Assembly: GCA_944389615.1 (NCBI GenBank)
Contig: CALXNA010000031.1
Coordinates: forward strand, 1 to 40,101
Source: an uncultured Anaerobiospirillum sp.
Lineage (GTDB): Bacteria; Pseudomonadota; Gammaproteobacteria; Enterobacterales; Succinivibrionaceae
DNA length: 40,101 nucleotides
Reading direction: 5' to 3'
Below, piece after piece: positions 33,600 to 40,101 of this stretch (position 1 is its first letter; the number at the start of each line of letters is the position of its first letter). The position numbers were made by a program, and so were the translations under genes. Under the pieces are notes generated by a model. That model saw only the letters and a program-made list of their open reading frames with translations, made no database searches and was not told where the DNA came from.

Positions 33600-33720
33600 A
33601 TTTGGGCCGCTTTAGACGCTTCTTTACCTGTAACTCCTTGCTTACAACGGTCAAGTTCGCCCCAAAGCGCTTATACGCGTATAAAAGGCTTGCGTTAGCA
33701 GTTATACAGCCATTGAGCGG
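33600..33720 (-). repeat. TTATACGCGTATAA element, copy 5
   Basis: Core at 33671-33684, in the last, truncated unit beside the AAA-ATPase-like gene. The flank GTTAGCAGTTATACAGCC is shared with copy 4. The tail has lost one base relative to the other copies. Confidence 0.8.
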
Positions 33721-33744
33721 CACGGGCGATGCCGTGAGCCTTGG

Positions 33745-34989
33745 TCAGCTCAGGCTAGGGTTAGCCTTCGCTACCAAGCGCTTTAAGGCACGGCGGATCT
33801 CCTCGTTGGGGCAGCCCAGCTTCACACAGCTGTCGGACATCGACGGGCTGATCGTCAGATAGCCCATATGGTACAGCACGGAATAAGGATCGGCCGCCGG
33901 ATGGGACAGTGAAGACCGATCCAACTCTTCTGGACTGACCTCGATATAACCATCTCCGGTGGTAAGCTCAGTCAGTTCGGTGAGATCGATGCGCTCCCAC
34001 AATCTCTCGAGGAACTGCGGCAGACCAAGGCCTTCCTCGAGGCTCCAACGTTCCTGCAGTGCGGCGTCCTCGTCTTCAAAGAAGCGCAGCACCGACCAAG
34101 GAGAGAATACCATGTTGTGCGGTGAGCCATCGAAGGAGTAGCCCCCATGCCATGCAGCCAGCTCATCTAACAGAGACTCGATCTGAGCGACGCTGACCTC
34201 TTCAGGCTTGCAACCTGCCCGGACAGCTGCCGCGTAGCGCAGGTGGTCAGCAAAGTACTGCTTGAGCTCGTCCCGCGTATAGCCGCAGCAGGAGGCAAGA
34301 GCTTTGCTGTTGGTCACGTCTTCAAAGCTATTGGCCGCCGTACTCAGTCCTACTCCTAGGTAGCGCGTAGTACCGGTGAAGAAGACGCAGCGGAACTTCT
34401 CGCTGTAAGTCTTAATGGCGCTAAACAAGGTTTCCATCAGCTGGTGGCAGGCGGCGCTTCCTTGCTCTTCGCTCAGGTAGCATAAGGTCGGAGCATCATA
34501 GTCGTCAATTAACAAGACCATGGAGCCGTAGGCTACCTGATTGAGCAGCTCACGCAGCAGCAGAGCAAAGCGCAGCGACTCATCTGGCACAGGGAGGTCA
34601 TGCACATGGCAAAACGCCACGAACGCGCCCTGCAACCTACGCTCAAACTCTGCTGCGGTGGCGCAGCCGCAAGTCAGCTCGGAGAAGTCAAAGCGCAGCA
34701 CCAGATACTGGCCTTGATCCTGCCACAGCTGCTCTATGGCCAGCCCCTTGAAGTAGGAATCATGACCGTCATAAGTTGCTACGCCATGTAAGAACAGCTC
34801 CTCGAGGGTGGAGGCCAAGGTGCTCTTACCAAAGAGCCGTGGCCGCGTGACAATGATCGGCCTCATCATCTTCCGGGCAATCTTGTACACCAATGGGGTC
34901 TTATCGACATAAACCGCTCCGGAGCGGCGGATTTCAACAAAAGACTCCTTGCCCGTGGGCAGCCGTGCGGTGAGCTGGTGAAAATCCAT
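33745..34989 (-). CDS. AAA-ATPase-like protein lacking the C-terminal nuclease half
   Basis: A 414-residue protein of the AAA-ATPase-like family often fused to a C-terminal PD-(D/E)XK nuclease-like domain in host-associated bacteria. The family opening is clear (LPTGKESFVEIRRSGAVYVD), then RPRLFGKS as the Walker-A-like loop near 48-56, LLIDDYDAP as Walker B near 158-166, and FTGTTRYLG near 203. Typical members run to about 520-580 residues; this one stops where the nuclease would begin, exactly at the edge of the ~630-bp repeat array. It may be truncated by the array or be a natural short form. Its role is unknown; links to mobile DNA or defence are often suspected. ATG at 34989 with GGGAGG. 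Last gene of the four-gene operon. Confidence 0.82.
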   Translation of the reverse strand: MDFHQLTARLPTGKESFVEIRRSGAVYVDKTPLVYKIARKMMRPIIVTRPRLFGKSTLASTLEELFLHGVATYDGHDSYFKGLAIEQLWQDQGQYLVLRFDFSELTCGCATAAEFERRLQGAFVAFCHVHDLPVPDESLRFALLLRELLNQVAYGSMVLLIDDYDAPTLCYLSEEQGSAACHQLMETLFSAIKTYSEKFRCVFFTGTTRYLGVGLSTAANSFEDVTNSKALASCCGYTRDELKQYFADHLRYAAAVRAGCKPEEVSVAQIESLLDELAAWHGGYSFDGSPHNMVFSPWSVLRFFEDEDAALQERWSLEEGLGLPQFLERLWERIDLTELTELTTGDGYIEVSPEELDRSSLSHPAADPYSVLYHMGYLTISPSMSDSCVKLGCPNEEIRRALKRLVAKANPSLS

Positions 34990-35037
34990 TAGGCCTCCCT
35001 TTAGCCTTTCTTAGAGCCTGCCTTAAGTGGTACGCCC

Positions 35038-35499
35038 CTACTTGGCGCCGCGGCGCTTCTGAGCAGGCTTTTGGCTCTCGGTGCTGCTCAGGCTCGCCAG
35101 CATTTGCTTGTGCTTGATCCGACTCTGCTCGTTCTCTATGCGCAGCTGGGCAATCTGGGCATCTTTGGCGGCAATGGCCTCTTTAAGCTCGGCGGCGCGC
35201 TGCTTGAGTCTTTGCCCCTGCTCCAAGACTGACGCGAGCTGCTGCGGCAAGGTGTAAAGCTGCACTAAAGTCTCTTCCCCGTAGAGCTCAGACCAGATCC
35301 AAAAGGCCTTGATCTCATCCACGGTGCACCCCTGCGCGCGGCAGAACTCAGTCAGGTCTGTAAAATCCCAGCTCTGCAGAGTCGGCTGGCTTACCCCATA
35401 CTCTTGAACGGCCTGCGCCACCGTGAGCCGATCGGGCCCGCGGCTGACGAGGCGCGCGCAGACCTGCTGCTTGAAGACCGGATCGTATCTTTTGCCTAT
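35038..35499 (-). CDS. Transposase OrfA-like HTH protein with coiled coil, apparent ATA start
   Basis: About 153 residues. The first ~45 look like the HTH of IS3-type OrfA proteins: GKRYDPVFKQQ, then LTVAQAVQEYGVSQPTLQSW. Residues ~85-140 form a Gln/Glu/Lys-rich coiled coil ending in a basic tail (KPAQKRRGAK). The family start M-G-K-R-Y falls on an ATA codon at 35499, with GGAG 8 bases before it and no in-frame ATG upstream before a stop at about 35556. Either ATA (or a rare ATT further up) initiates, or the gene lost its start, or translation begins at the GTG 35421, which would remove half the HTH. A +1 shift at the preceding gene's UGA-C would also enter this frame. No OrfB is present. Confidence 0.62.
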   Translation of the reverse strand: MGKRYDPVFKQQVCARLVSRGPDRLTVAQAVQEYGVSQPTLQSWDFTDLTEFCRAQGCTVDEIKAFWIWSELYGEETLVQLYTLPQQLASVLEQGQRLKQRAAELKEAIAAKDAQIAQLRIENEQSRIKHKQMLASLSSTESQKPAQKRRGAK

Positions 35500-35548
35500 A
35501 GCGGCTACTCCTGTTGCTATATTAACGCTATCGATTGGCTTAATATAG

Positions 35549-37528
35549 TCACTCTAGGCCGACCAGCATGCGCTGGGAGGGGGTGAAGCGTTGCGCCCAC
35601 TGTGCAAAGCCCACCTGCTCGGCGGCGGTGCACCACGTTTTAACTTGCTTAAGCGTGAGCTTAAAGGTGGTGACCACCTCCTTGGGGTCGAGGCCCAGCA
35701 CCTCAATGGCGTGCACTGCTGCCAGCTGAAAGGCCGGAACCTGTGCTAAGTTGACCTTAAGCGGCAGCTCCTCTTTTTCGCTGAGGAGCAAAGCTTGGGC
35801 CCGGGGCGAAAGTTGGTCGACGCGGCGCAGCTCACGGCACCAAGCGTACAAACCCATTTCTTGGGCCTTAGCACGCAGGCGCTTGGCCAACTGGAGGTTA
35901 ACTTGGGTGCTGCCCAGCAAGAAGGCCCCGAGCATCTCGATGCGCCGGTTGCCACTGTAGTTGATATGAGCATGACGGCGCAGCATCATGCTGATTTCCC
36001 TTGGCGTCAACTCGTCTAGCGCTTGCTCGTCCCCTAGTTGAGCACCCACAGGCTGATCGGCTCGCGCTACCTCGACCTCCGGCTCGCTCGCCTTGCGCTT
36101 GCTCGCCCGCGCCCAGCGCGCGACCACCTGAGGGTCTAACCCCAGCACCGCGGCAACTTCGTCCGCAGGCACTTTCGCCTTGAGCGCCTCACGGGCCGCT
36201 GCTTGGAACTCGGCCACGGTACTGAGGTCGACTTCGGGCAAGTTGAGCTTGCTTTCGACCTCAAGGTACGCTTGCCCTAACGGCGTTTGGTCAAACTCCC
36301 GCAACGCCTGACACCACGTAAAGAGCCCCTGCTCTTGCGTTTGATTAACATAGCGCGGCATGGTGTTCGGGCTGACGCCAAAGAGCTCATGCAAGTTCCA
36401 GTTAGTCCAGCGCCCGCTTAAGGAGGCACCGACCAACTTGATGCGGAAGTAGCCGCTATGGCGTGGCTTGGTGTTCGTGGGCTTGTGGCTAAATCGCGGT
36501 TTGCAGGGAGGCAGAGACAAGAACCATGGATGGATCCCCTGCTCGTTGGCCGCTTGGATCCACGACTCCACCAATGACGGGTCACAACCTAAGGCGAAGG
36601 CCACTTGCTCAAGCTCCATATGCTGCAGCGTCACCGCCACGACGGCCGCGCGCATCAGCTCGGGAATCGTCGCTAAGTTAGGCTCGGTGAGCGGATGCTC
36701 TTGCTCAAACTTGACTACCGCCGGGCTGAGCTTGGCCCCTTGGGCGAGGGTACGCTCTTGTAAGCACCATGCAATCAAGCCATCTTCCTTGGCTTGGGCA
36801 ATGATATGAGCAATGTTTTGGATGGTGCGCTCGTTGGCCTCCGCCAGCTGCGTCATGCTCATAATCTTGCCCATGTAGGTGCCGAAGATGGCAAGGCGGC
36901 GCTGATGGCTCAGTAAGGCCCGCCCCGGCGGATTGGGCGCCTTGCGTCCGGGGATCTTCTGGCGGGGCCGACGATACTGCAGAATCTCTTTGGGCTCAGC
37001 GGAAATGGCTCGTACCTGCGCTGACCATGCTTCAAAGCCCATGGTCTTGAGCTTTAAGCACTCGGCAGTCAGGAAGGTCGGCGCGAGGTTAAAGAGATCG
37101 GCCGCCTCATTGACCCCGAGCTGTCGGTCGTTGACGACAGTAACGGCAGCCAGTACCACCTCCGGCACTAAGGCGCAGTTGACCTGAGGGGGACGGCGCG
37201 GGCGCCCGCGCTTGGAGATAGGCTTGGGCGCAGTCGATGGCGCGACCACGCGCTCTTGCGGATGCAAGCACCAATAGATCAAACCTTGGCGCAGTGCTTG
37301 GAGCCGCAATTGCTCAATAGTCTCCGGGTTCACCTTAAAGGCTTGGGCGATGTCATCATAGGGCACGCCCCCTAAGGCCGAGGCAACCACCAAAAAGGTT
37401 TGCCGCTCATTGAGCAGCAGCGGCCCTTCGTCCTCAAGCTGCTCGGGGTTATCAGGCAGCGCTTCGCGTACCGGTAGCTCTACGCTCTCGGCTTCAGACG
37501 GCATGGTTGCAACCGATTGGCTCATCAT
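35549..37528 (-). CDS. Tandem helix-turn-helix repeat protein, 659 residues
   Basis: Not a family I recognise. The protein consists of four supramodules, each containing up to two degenerate transposase-like HTH units. First halves end GLIYWC (82-87), GLIAWC (250-255), GLFTWC (401-406) and GLYAWC (559-564). Second halves end GFEAWS (164-169), GIHPWF (331-336) and GFAQWA (640-645); the third lacks this end (VARWARASK). A linker rich in Pro, Glu and Gln joins the halves, with AT-hook-like KRGRPRRPP at 106-114. The fourth first-half is shortened. No catalytic domain is seen, so a DNA-binding scaffold or multi-site repressor is the likeliest role. ATG at 37528 follows AGGAGG, 6 bases after the upstream gene's stop. 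Confidence 0.8.
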   Translation of the reverse strand: MMSQSVATMPSEAESVELPVREALPDNPEQLEDEGPLLLNERQTFLVVASALGGVPYDDIAQAFKVNPETIEQLRLQALRQGLIYWCLHPQERVVAPSTAPKPISKRGRPRRPPQVNCALVPEVVLAAVTVVNDRQLGVNEAADLFNLAPTFLTAECLKLKTMGFEAWSAQVRAISAEPKEILQYRRPRQKIPGRKAPNPPGRALLSHQRRLAIFGTYMGKIMSMTQLAEANERTIQNIAHIIAQAKEDGLIAWCLQERTLAQGAKLSPAVVKFEQEHPLTEPNLATIPELMRAAVVAVTLQHMELEQVAFALGCDPSLVESWIQAANEQGIHPWFLSLPPCKPRFSHKPTNTKPRHSGYFRIKLVGASLSGRWTNWNLHELFGVSPNTMPRYVNQTQEQGLFTWCQALREFDQTPLGQAYLEVESKLNLPEVDLSTVAEFQAAAREALKAKVPADEVAAVLGLDPQVVARWARASKRKASEPEVEVARADQPVGAQLGDEQALDELTPREISMMLRRHAHINYSGNRRIEMLGAFLLGSTQVNLQLAKRLRAKAQEMGLYAWCRELRRVDQLSPRAQALLLSEKEELPLKVNLAQVPAFQLAAVHAIEVLGLDPKEVVTTFKLTLKQVKTWCTAAEQVGFAQWAQRFTPSQRMLVGLE

Positions 37529-37534
37529 GCCCTC

Positions 37535-39730
37535 CTAGGACTCACTGGACTCGTCGGAAGTCTGCTCTTGGGTCGTAGGATCTTTGCTCCCCTTGACCCA
37601 CGCCCAGTCCTCATCGGTGCAGCCCATGTTGCGGGCCCAGAGCTCAAAGCCTTGCGCTTGGGCCTGTTGCACCCAGTTATAGAGCGAGTGATACGAGAAC
37701 CCAAAGCACTGGGCCACCTGCATGGTGCCCATGTCTCGACGCAAGACCGCGTCCACCGCGGCCAGCTTAAAGGCCTTGATCTTGGCCAGCTGCACCTGCG
37801 GTACCTCTTCTTGGCGCTCGCGCTCCAAGACCGAGGCCGCGGCTGGATGCTCTTGGTCGAGCTTTCGTTGCTCGGTGCACCAAGCAAGCAGTCCTTGCTT
37901 TTTGGCTTCATTGACGCACCGCGTAAGCGAGCTCTGCAATACGTGAAAGCCCGCAGCGATCTCGGCATTGGGCATAGTACCGGCGCAGACCAGCGCCACC
38001 AGCTTAATCTTGCGATCGCCACTGATAGACATCGAGCCGCGGTGCATGTAATGAGCCTCAGTAGCTTGCGTCTCCTGCACGGCGGCGTCCTCAGCTATGC
38101 TCGCTGCCGGATGGTATCCGACCCTCGCAAAGTCGGAGGCGCTGCAACCGATACTGTGAGCCCATGAGTCAAAGCCCTGCTCTTTGGCCTGTTGCGTCCA
38201 ACTGTAGAGCTCTGGCAGCGAGAGCCCAAAACACTGGGCGGCGCGCGGGCCACTGAGGCCATGATTGAGCACGGCATCGACCGCAGCCAGTTTAAAGGCC
38301 TTGACCTTGCCAAACAGCACCTGCGGTACCTCTTCTTGGCGCTCGCGCTCCAATACGCCTGCAGCTGCAGGATGCTCTTGGTCGAGCGCCCGCTGTTTAG
38401 TACACCAAGCCAGCAGGCCTTGCTCTTTGGCTTCACTGACGACCTTCGAGAGCAAGTTCATCGATACATGAAAGCCCGCGGCAATCTTGGAATTAGGCAT
38501 AGTACCAGCGCATGCCAGCGCCACCAGCTTAATCTTGCGATCGCCACTGACAAACATCGGCCCGCGGCGTACTACTTTGCTCTCAGCACCTTCCTGCGAC
38601 TCTACCGCCTGTGACCCATCAGGCTGAATGTCCGAAGCTGCGTCAGCCGCCGGTGCTGGTGCTGCCGTCTTTGCCTCTTGCGCTGCGGCTTGTTCGGCTG
38701 CTTCTTGTGCGGCCGCGGCCTGCGCTTGTTGCGCTTTGTGCTCGGCAATCCACTGGTAAATCATGAACTGAGGAATGTCGTAGAAGTCACTGGCGGCATT
38801 GACCGTGATTTCCTTACGATCGAGGCGCTGCATGAGTTTGGCCTTAAACTCAGCGTCGAAAGCCGAGTCTTCGTCCTCGTCTTCGTCGTCAGCGCTCTCC
38901 GCAGTAGCGCTGGCTGTCGCAGTCTCAGGAACCTCCGGCTCTTGGGTCGGCGCTAACTCAAGGTCGACCTTATCAAGGTCGATCTGGTTCCAGTCGTCCC
39001 CGGAGAAGTCATCGTCTTCGCCATCGGATTCCTCAGCTTCCTCGGCCAACGGCAGCGGCTCAGCGGCATGCGCCTTGATCGTCTTAGCCGGGGCATACTC
39101 ATTCTGAGCTGGTGCGCTCTTGAGCCCAAGCTCGGCATTTAAGTCCTGCAGTTCCGCTTTATCCGCCTTCGGAATCGGGAAGGCCATGGTCTCTGAGTTG
39201 GCAGTATCGGCGGCCGCAACCTCAAATGGCACTGAGGTTGGAGCTACTGGGGCGGCCGCGTCCTCACTTGCCTCCGGCGCGGTCTCAGCTACAGGCACAG
39301 CTACCTCCGAAGTGGCAGGAACTGGCTCAGCGGAGGCTGCTATCTTCGGAGCAGGCTCGGCTGGAGCGGCGACCTCAGGAGCTGTCACGCTTTCGGTGGC
39401 TTTACTTTCAGCACTGGTGCTTGACTCAGGTGCTGGGGCGGGCGCTGCGCTGTTTGAAGCCGATGCCGTAGTGGCCGTAGCCGACGCTTGAGCGGCAACT
39501 GCGGCCGCGATGCTAGACTGCGTGACCACGTAGTGGGCTTGCCCGCTTAAGTTGAACACCTCAGGAGTGACCAACTCCGACTCCGGGTAGAGCTGGCCCT
39601 GTTCACGTAGCCAGAGGTAAATGATAGGCGGATTGATGTGATAGTGGGAGGCGACATCAAAGACCGTCAGGTCGTGGTTGATCAGTTTTTGCACCAGCTC
39701 AGTCTTGAGCTCATTAGATATCTGCTGCAT
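37535..39730 (-). CDS. Tandem helix-turn-helix repeat protein, 731 residues
   Basis: The first gene of the operon. It has an HTH at 1-45 (LTVFDVASHYHINPPIIYLW), an acidic Ala/Pro/Glu-rich disordered linker to ~285, a second HTH near 287-330 (ITVNAASDFYDIPQFMIYQW), and another Ala/Gln-rich linker. Then come two supramodules starting near 393 and 568. Each contains SGDRKIKLVAL, GLLAWC, a PxVxLxKxKAFKLAAVDAVL-like join and a second HTH ending GFDSWA or GFELWA. The two supramodules are an internal duplication of ~175 residues (525 bp), still near-identical in DNA in places. No enzyme motif is visible. ATG at 39730 follows AAAGGA; a promoter with a palindromic spacer lies ~50 bases upstream. Confidence 0.8.
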   Translation of the reverse strand: MQQISNELKTELVQKLINHDLTVFDVASHYHINPPIIYLWLREQGQLYPESELVTPEVFNLSGQAHYVVTQSSIAAAVAAQASATATTASASNSAAPAPAPESSTSAESKATESVTAPEVAAPAEPAPKIAASAEPVPATSEVAVPVAETAPEASEDAAAPVAPTSVPFEVAAADTANSETMAFPIPKADKAELQDLNAELGLKSAPAQNEYAPAKTIKAHAAEPLPLAEEAEESDGEDDDFSGDDWNQIDLDKVDLELAPTQEPEVPETATASATAESADDEDEDEDSAFDAEFKAKLMQRLDRKEITVNAASDFYDIPQFMIYQWIAEHKAQQAQAAAAQEAAEQAAAQEAKTAAPAPAADAASDIQPDGSQAVESQEGAESKVVRRGPMFVSGDRKIKLVALACAGTMPNSKIAAGFHVSMNLLSKVVSEAKEQGLLAWCTKQRALDQEHPAAAGVLERERQEEVPQVLFGKVKAFKLAAVDAVLNHGLSGPRAAQCFGLSLPELYSWTQQAKEQGFDSWAHSIGCSASDFARVGYHPAASIAEDAAVQETQATEAHYMHRGSMSISGDRKIKLVALVCAGTMPNAEIAAGFHVLQSSLTRCVNEAKKQGLLAWCTEQRKLDQEHPAAASVLERERQEEVPQVQLAKIKAFKLAAVDAVLRRDMGTMQVAQCFGFSYHSLYNWVQQAQAQGFELWARNMGCTDEDWAWVKGSKDPTTQEQTSDESSES
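37600..38560 (-). repeat. Internal direct repeat of ~525 bp in the 731-residue gene
   Basis: CCACCAGCTTAATCTTGCGA followed by TCGCCACTGA occurs from 37996 and again from 38521, 525 bases apart. Similarity extends across both supramodules (e.g. GGTACCTCTTCTTGGCGCTC in both). The perfect stretches suggest recent duplication or gene conversion. Confidence 0.8.
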
Positions 39731-39776
39731 ATCACATCCTTTGAATCGAGAAGCGCCAAGGCTTTTGACCTCCCCT

Positions 39777-39805
39777 AATTTAGCGATGTATCGCAGCTAA
39801 ATCAA
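39777..39805 (-). promoter_or_regulatory. Promoter of the tandem-HTH operon with a palindromic spacer
   Basis: On the minus strand TTGATT and TAAATT are exactly 17 bp apart. The spacer holds the palindrome GCGAT-GT-ATCGC (39783-39794), flanked by ATTTAGC (39778-39784) and GCTAAAT (39796-39802). Outer arms AAGGCTT (39758-39764) and AAGCCTT (39804-39810) extend the symmetry. The layout suggests repression by a dimer, perhaps one of the operon's own HTH proteins. Confidence 0.65.
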
Positions 39806-39810
39806 GCCTT

Positions 39811-40101
39811 GGAGCGCGCCGCGCCGCCCTGAAGGCTACGCCTTCCTCTGAGCTCCTTGCGCCTGCAGTTCGGCTAAGGACGGATTGAGTATTGCCCGGC
39901 CTGCAGCGCAGTTGGCCCTTCTCCCCTTAGAGACCTACGTTCCCAGCCTGCACTTTGGTAGCTTGTCGTAGACCCAGCCTGAGGAGCTGTCATCGGCGCC
40001 GGTGAGCGCTTAGAGCACCTTGGAGAGCAAGGCCACCAAATCTTGCACTAAGTAACTGCGGTCAAACGTTTTGGCCTTCTCAGGTGAGGAAACCTGCTGG
40101 A
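39811..40101. other. Right-hand end, no gene recognised
   Basis: Together with the promoter region, about 370 bp up to the window edge carry no gene I can support. A frame could enter from the right but nothing is recognisable. Confidence 0.4.

Larger units (their letters stand above)
29082..33744. other. Long repeat-rich region without convincing genes
   Basis: About 4.7 kb between hsdS and the AAA-ATPase-like gene. The open frames here (for example 29408-29899 minus, 30689-31189 plus, 31558-31863 minus) are short, Arg/Pro/Ser-rich and match no family I know. Two of them overlap the repeat element. The sequence contains five copies of an element with TTATACGCGTATAA, a ~630-bp tandem array, a perfect ATTACAGTACTGTAAT palindrome, several AGCGCCCGCCCC copies, and many TAGGG/CCTTA-type short motifs. 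It could be decayed mobile DNA, a structured RNA locus or a repeat-based binding region. Confidence 0.6.
31950..33745 (-). repeat. Tandem array of ~630-bp units carrying the TTATACGCGTATAA element
   Basis: Palindrome cores lie at 32419, 33044 and 33671 (steps of 625 and 627). CTAAGTTAG landmarks lie at 32048, 32691 and 33322, so the array starts with the tail of an extra unit near 31950. Homology runs through the whole unit (e.g. CCCCTTAACCTCGCGGCA, CGACCTCCGGATTAACCCAG and variants). The last unit is cut off at the 3' end of the AAA-ATPase-like gene. Units differ by substitutions and small indels, so the array is not recent. Confidence 0.85.

Noticed and set aside
31950..33745. CRISPR array or integron cassette array
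   Set aside because: Units are ~630 bp and homologous throughout, not short repeats with unique spacers. No attC-like ends and no integrase or cas gene.
35549..35560. Programmed +1 frameshift fusing the 659-residue protein to the OrfA-like protein
   Set aside because: Only the UGA-C stop context supports it; no upstream Shine-Dalgarno-like stimulator was seen. Kept only as an alternative explanation for the missing start.

Overview
The window looks like the chromosome of a GC-rich (roughly 60%) gammaproteobacterium. Support comes from a Dam-type adenine methylase with a GATC-rich promoter, a LysR regulator, DUF805 proteins, a GlxK/GarK-type glycerate kinase and a type I restriction system. 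A Succinivibrionaceae-like relative is possible but is only a guess. I saw no rRNA, tRNA, CRISPR array or complete insertion sequence.

Left part (1-13,060): most genes lie on the minus strand. They are the start of a very long Ala/Pro-rich protein ending in 23-residue coiled-coil repeats (1-4487), xanthine phosphoribosyltransferase xpt (5001-5585), and two tandem MetE-C-like methyltransferase paralogues (7331-8461 and 8759-9892). Between xpt and the methyltransferases is about 1.7 kb without convincing genes, containing three similar minus-strand promoter-like elements with a CGTACG core. Three tandem plus-strand DUF805 membrane proteins follow (10,507-12,905). The first has a perfect 18-bp palindrome filling its promoter spacer.

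Middle (13,059-23,200): a minus-strand run dam - two unknown genes - lysR, with eight GATC sites in 215 bp in front of dam. Divergent to it is an unknown 564-residue protein. Next come a glycerate kinase and a voltage-gated cation channel whose selectivity filter suggests calcium, then four tandem HigA-like antitoxin genes with no visible toxin.

Right part: hsdR-hsdM-hsdS (23,246-29,081), then about 4.7 kb with no convincing gene. That stretch holds five copies of a roughly 110-bp element centred on the palindrome TTATACGCGTATAA; three copies sit in a tandem array of about 630-bp units. The array abuts the 3' end of an AAA-ATPase-like gene that lacks the usual C-terminal nuclease half. That gene is the last of a four-gene minus-strand operon (33,745-39,730). 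The first two genes encode proteins of 731 and 659 residues built from tandem degenerate helix-turn-helix units, most closing with a G-L/F/I-x-x-W signature. The third is an OrfA-like HTH protein that seems to lack an ATG start. This operon and its repeat array are the best candidates here for an undescribed system.

A 12-mer, AGCGCCCGCCCC, recurs in both orientations in many of the intergenic gaps. Promoter and terminator calls are by eye only.
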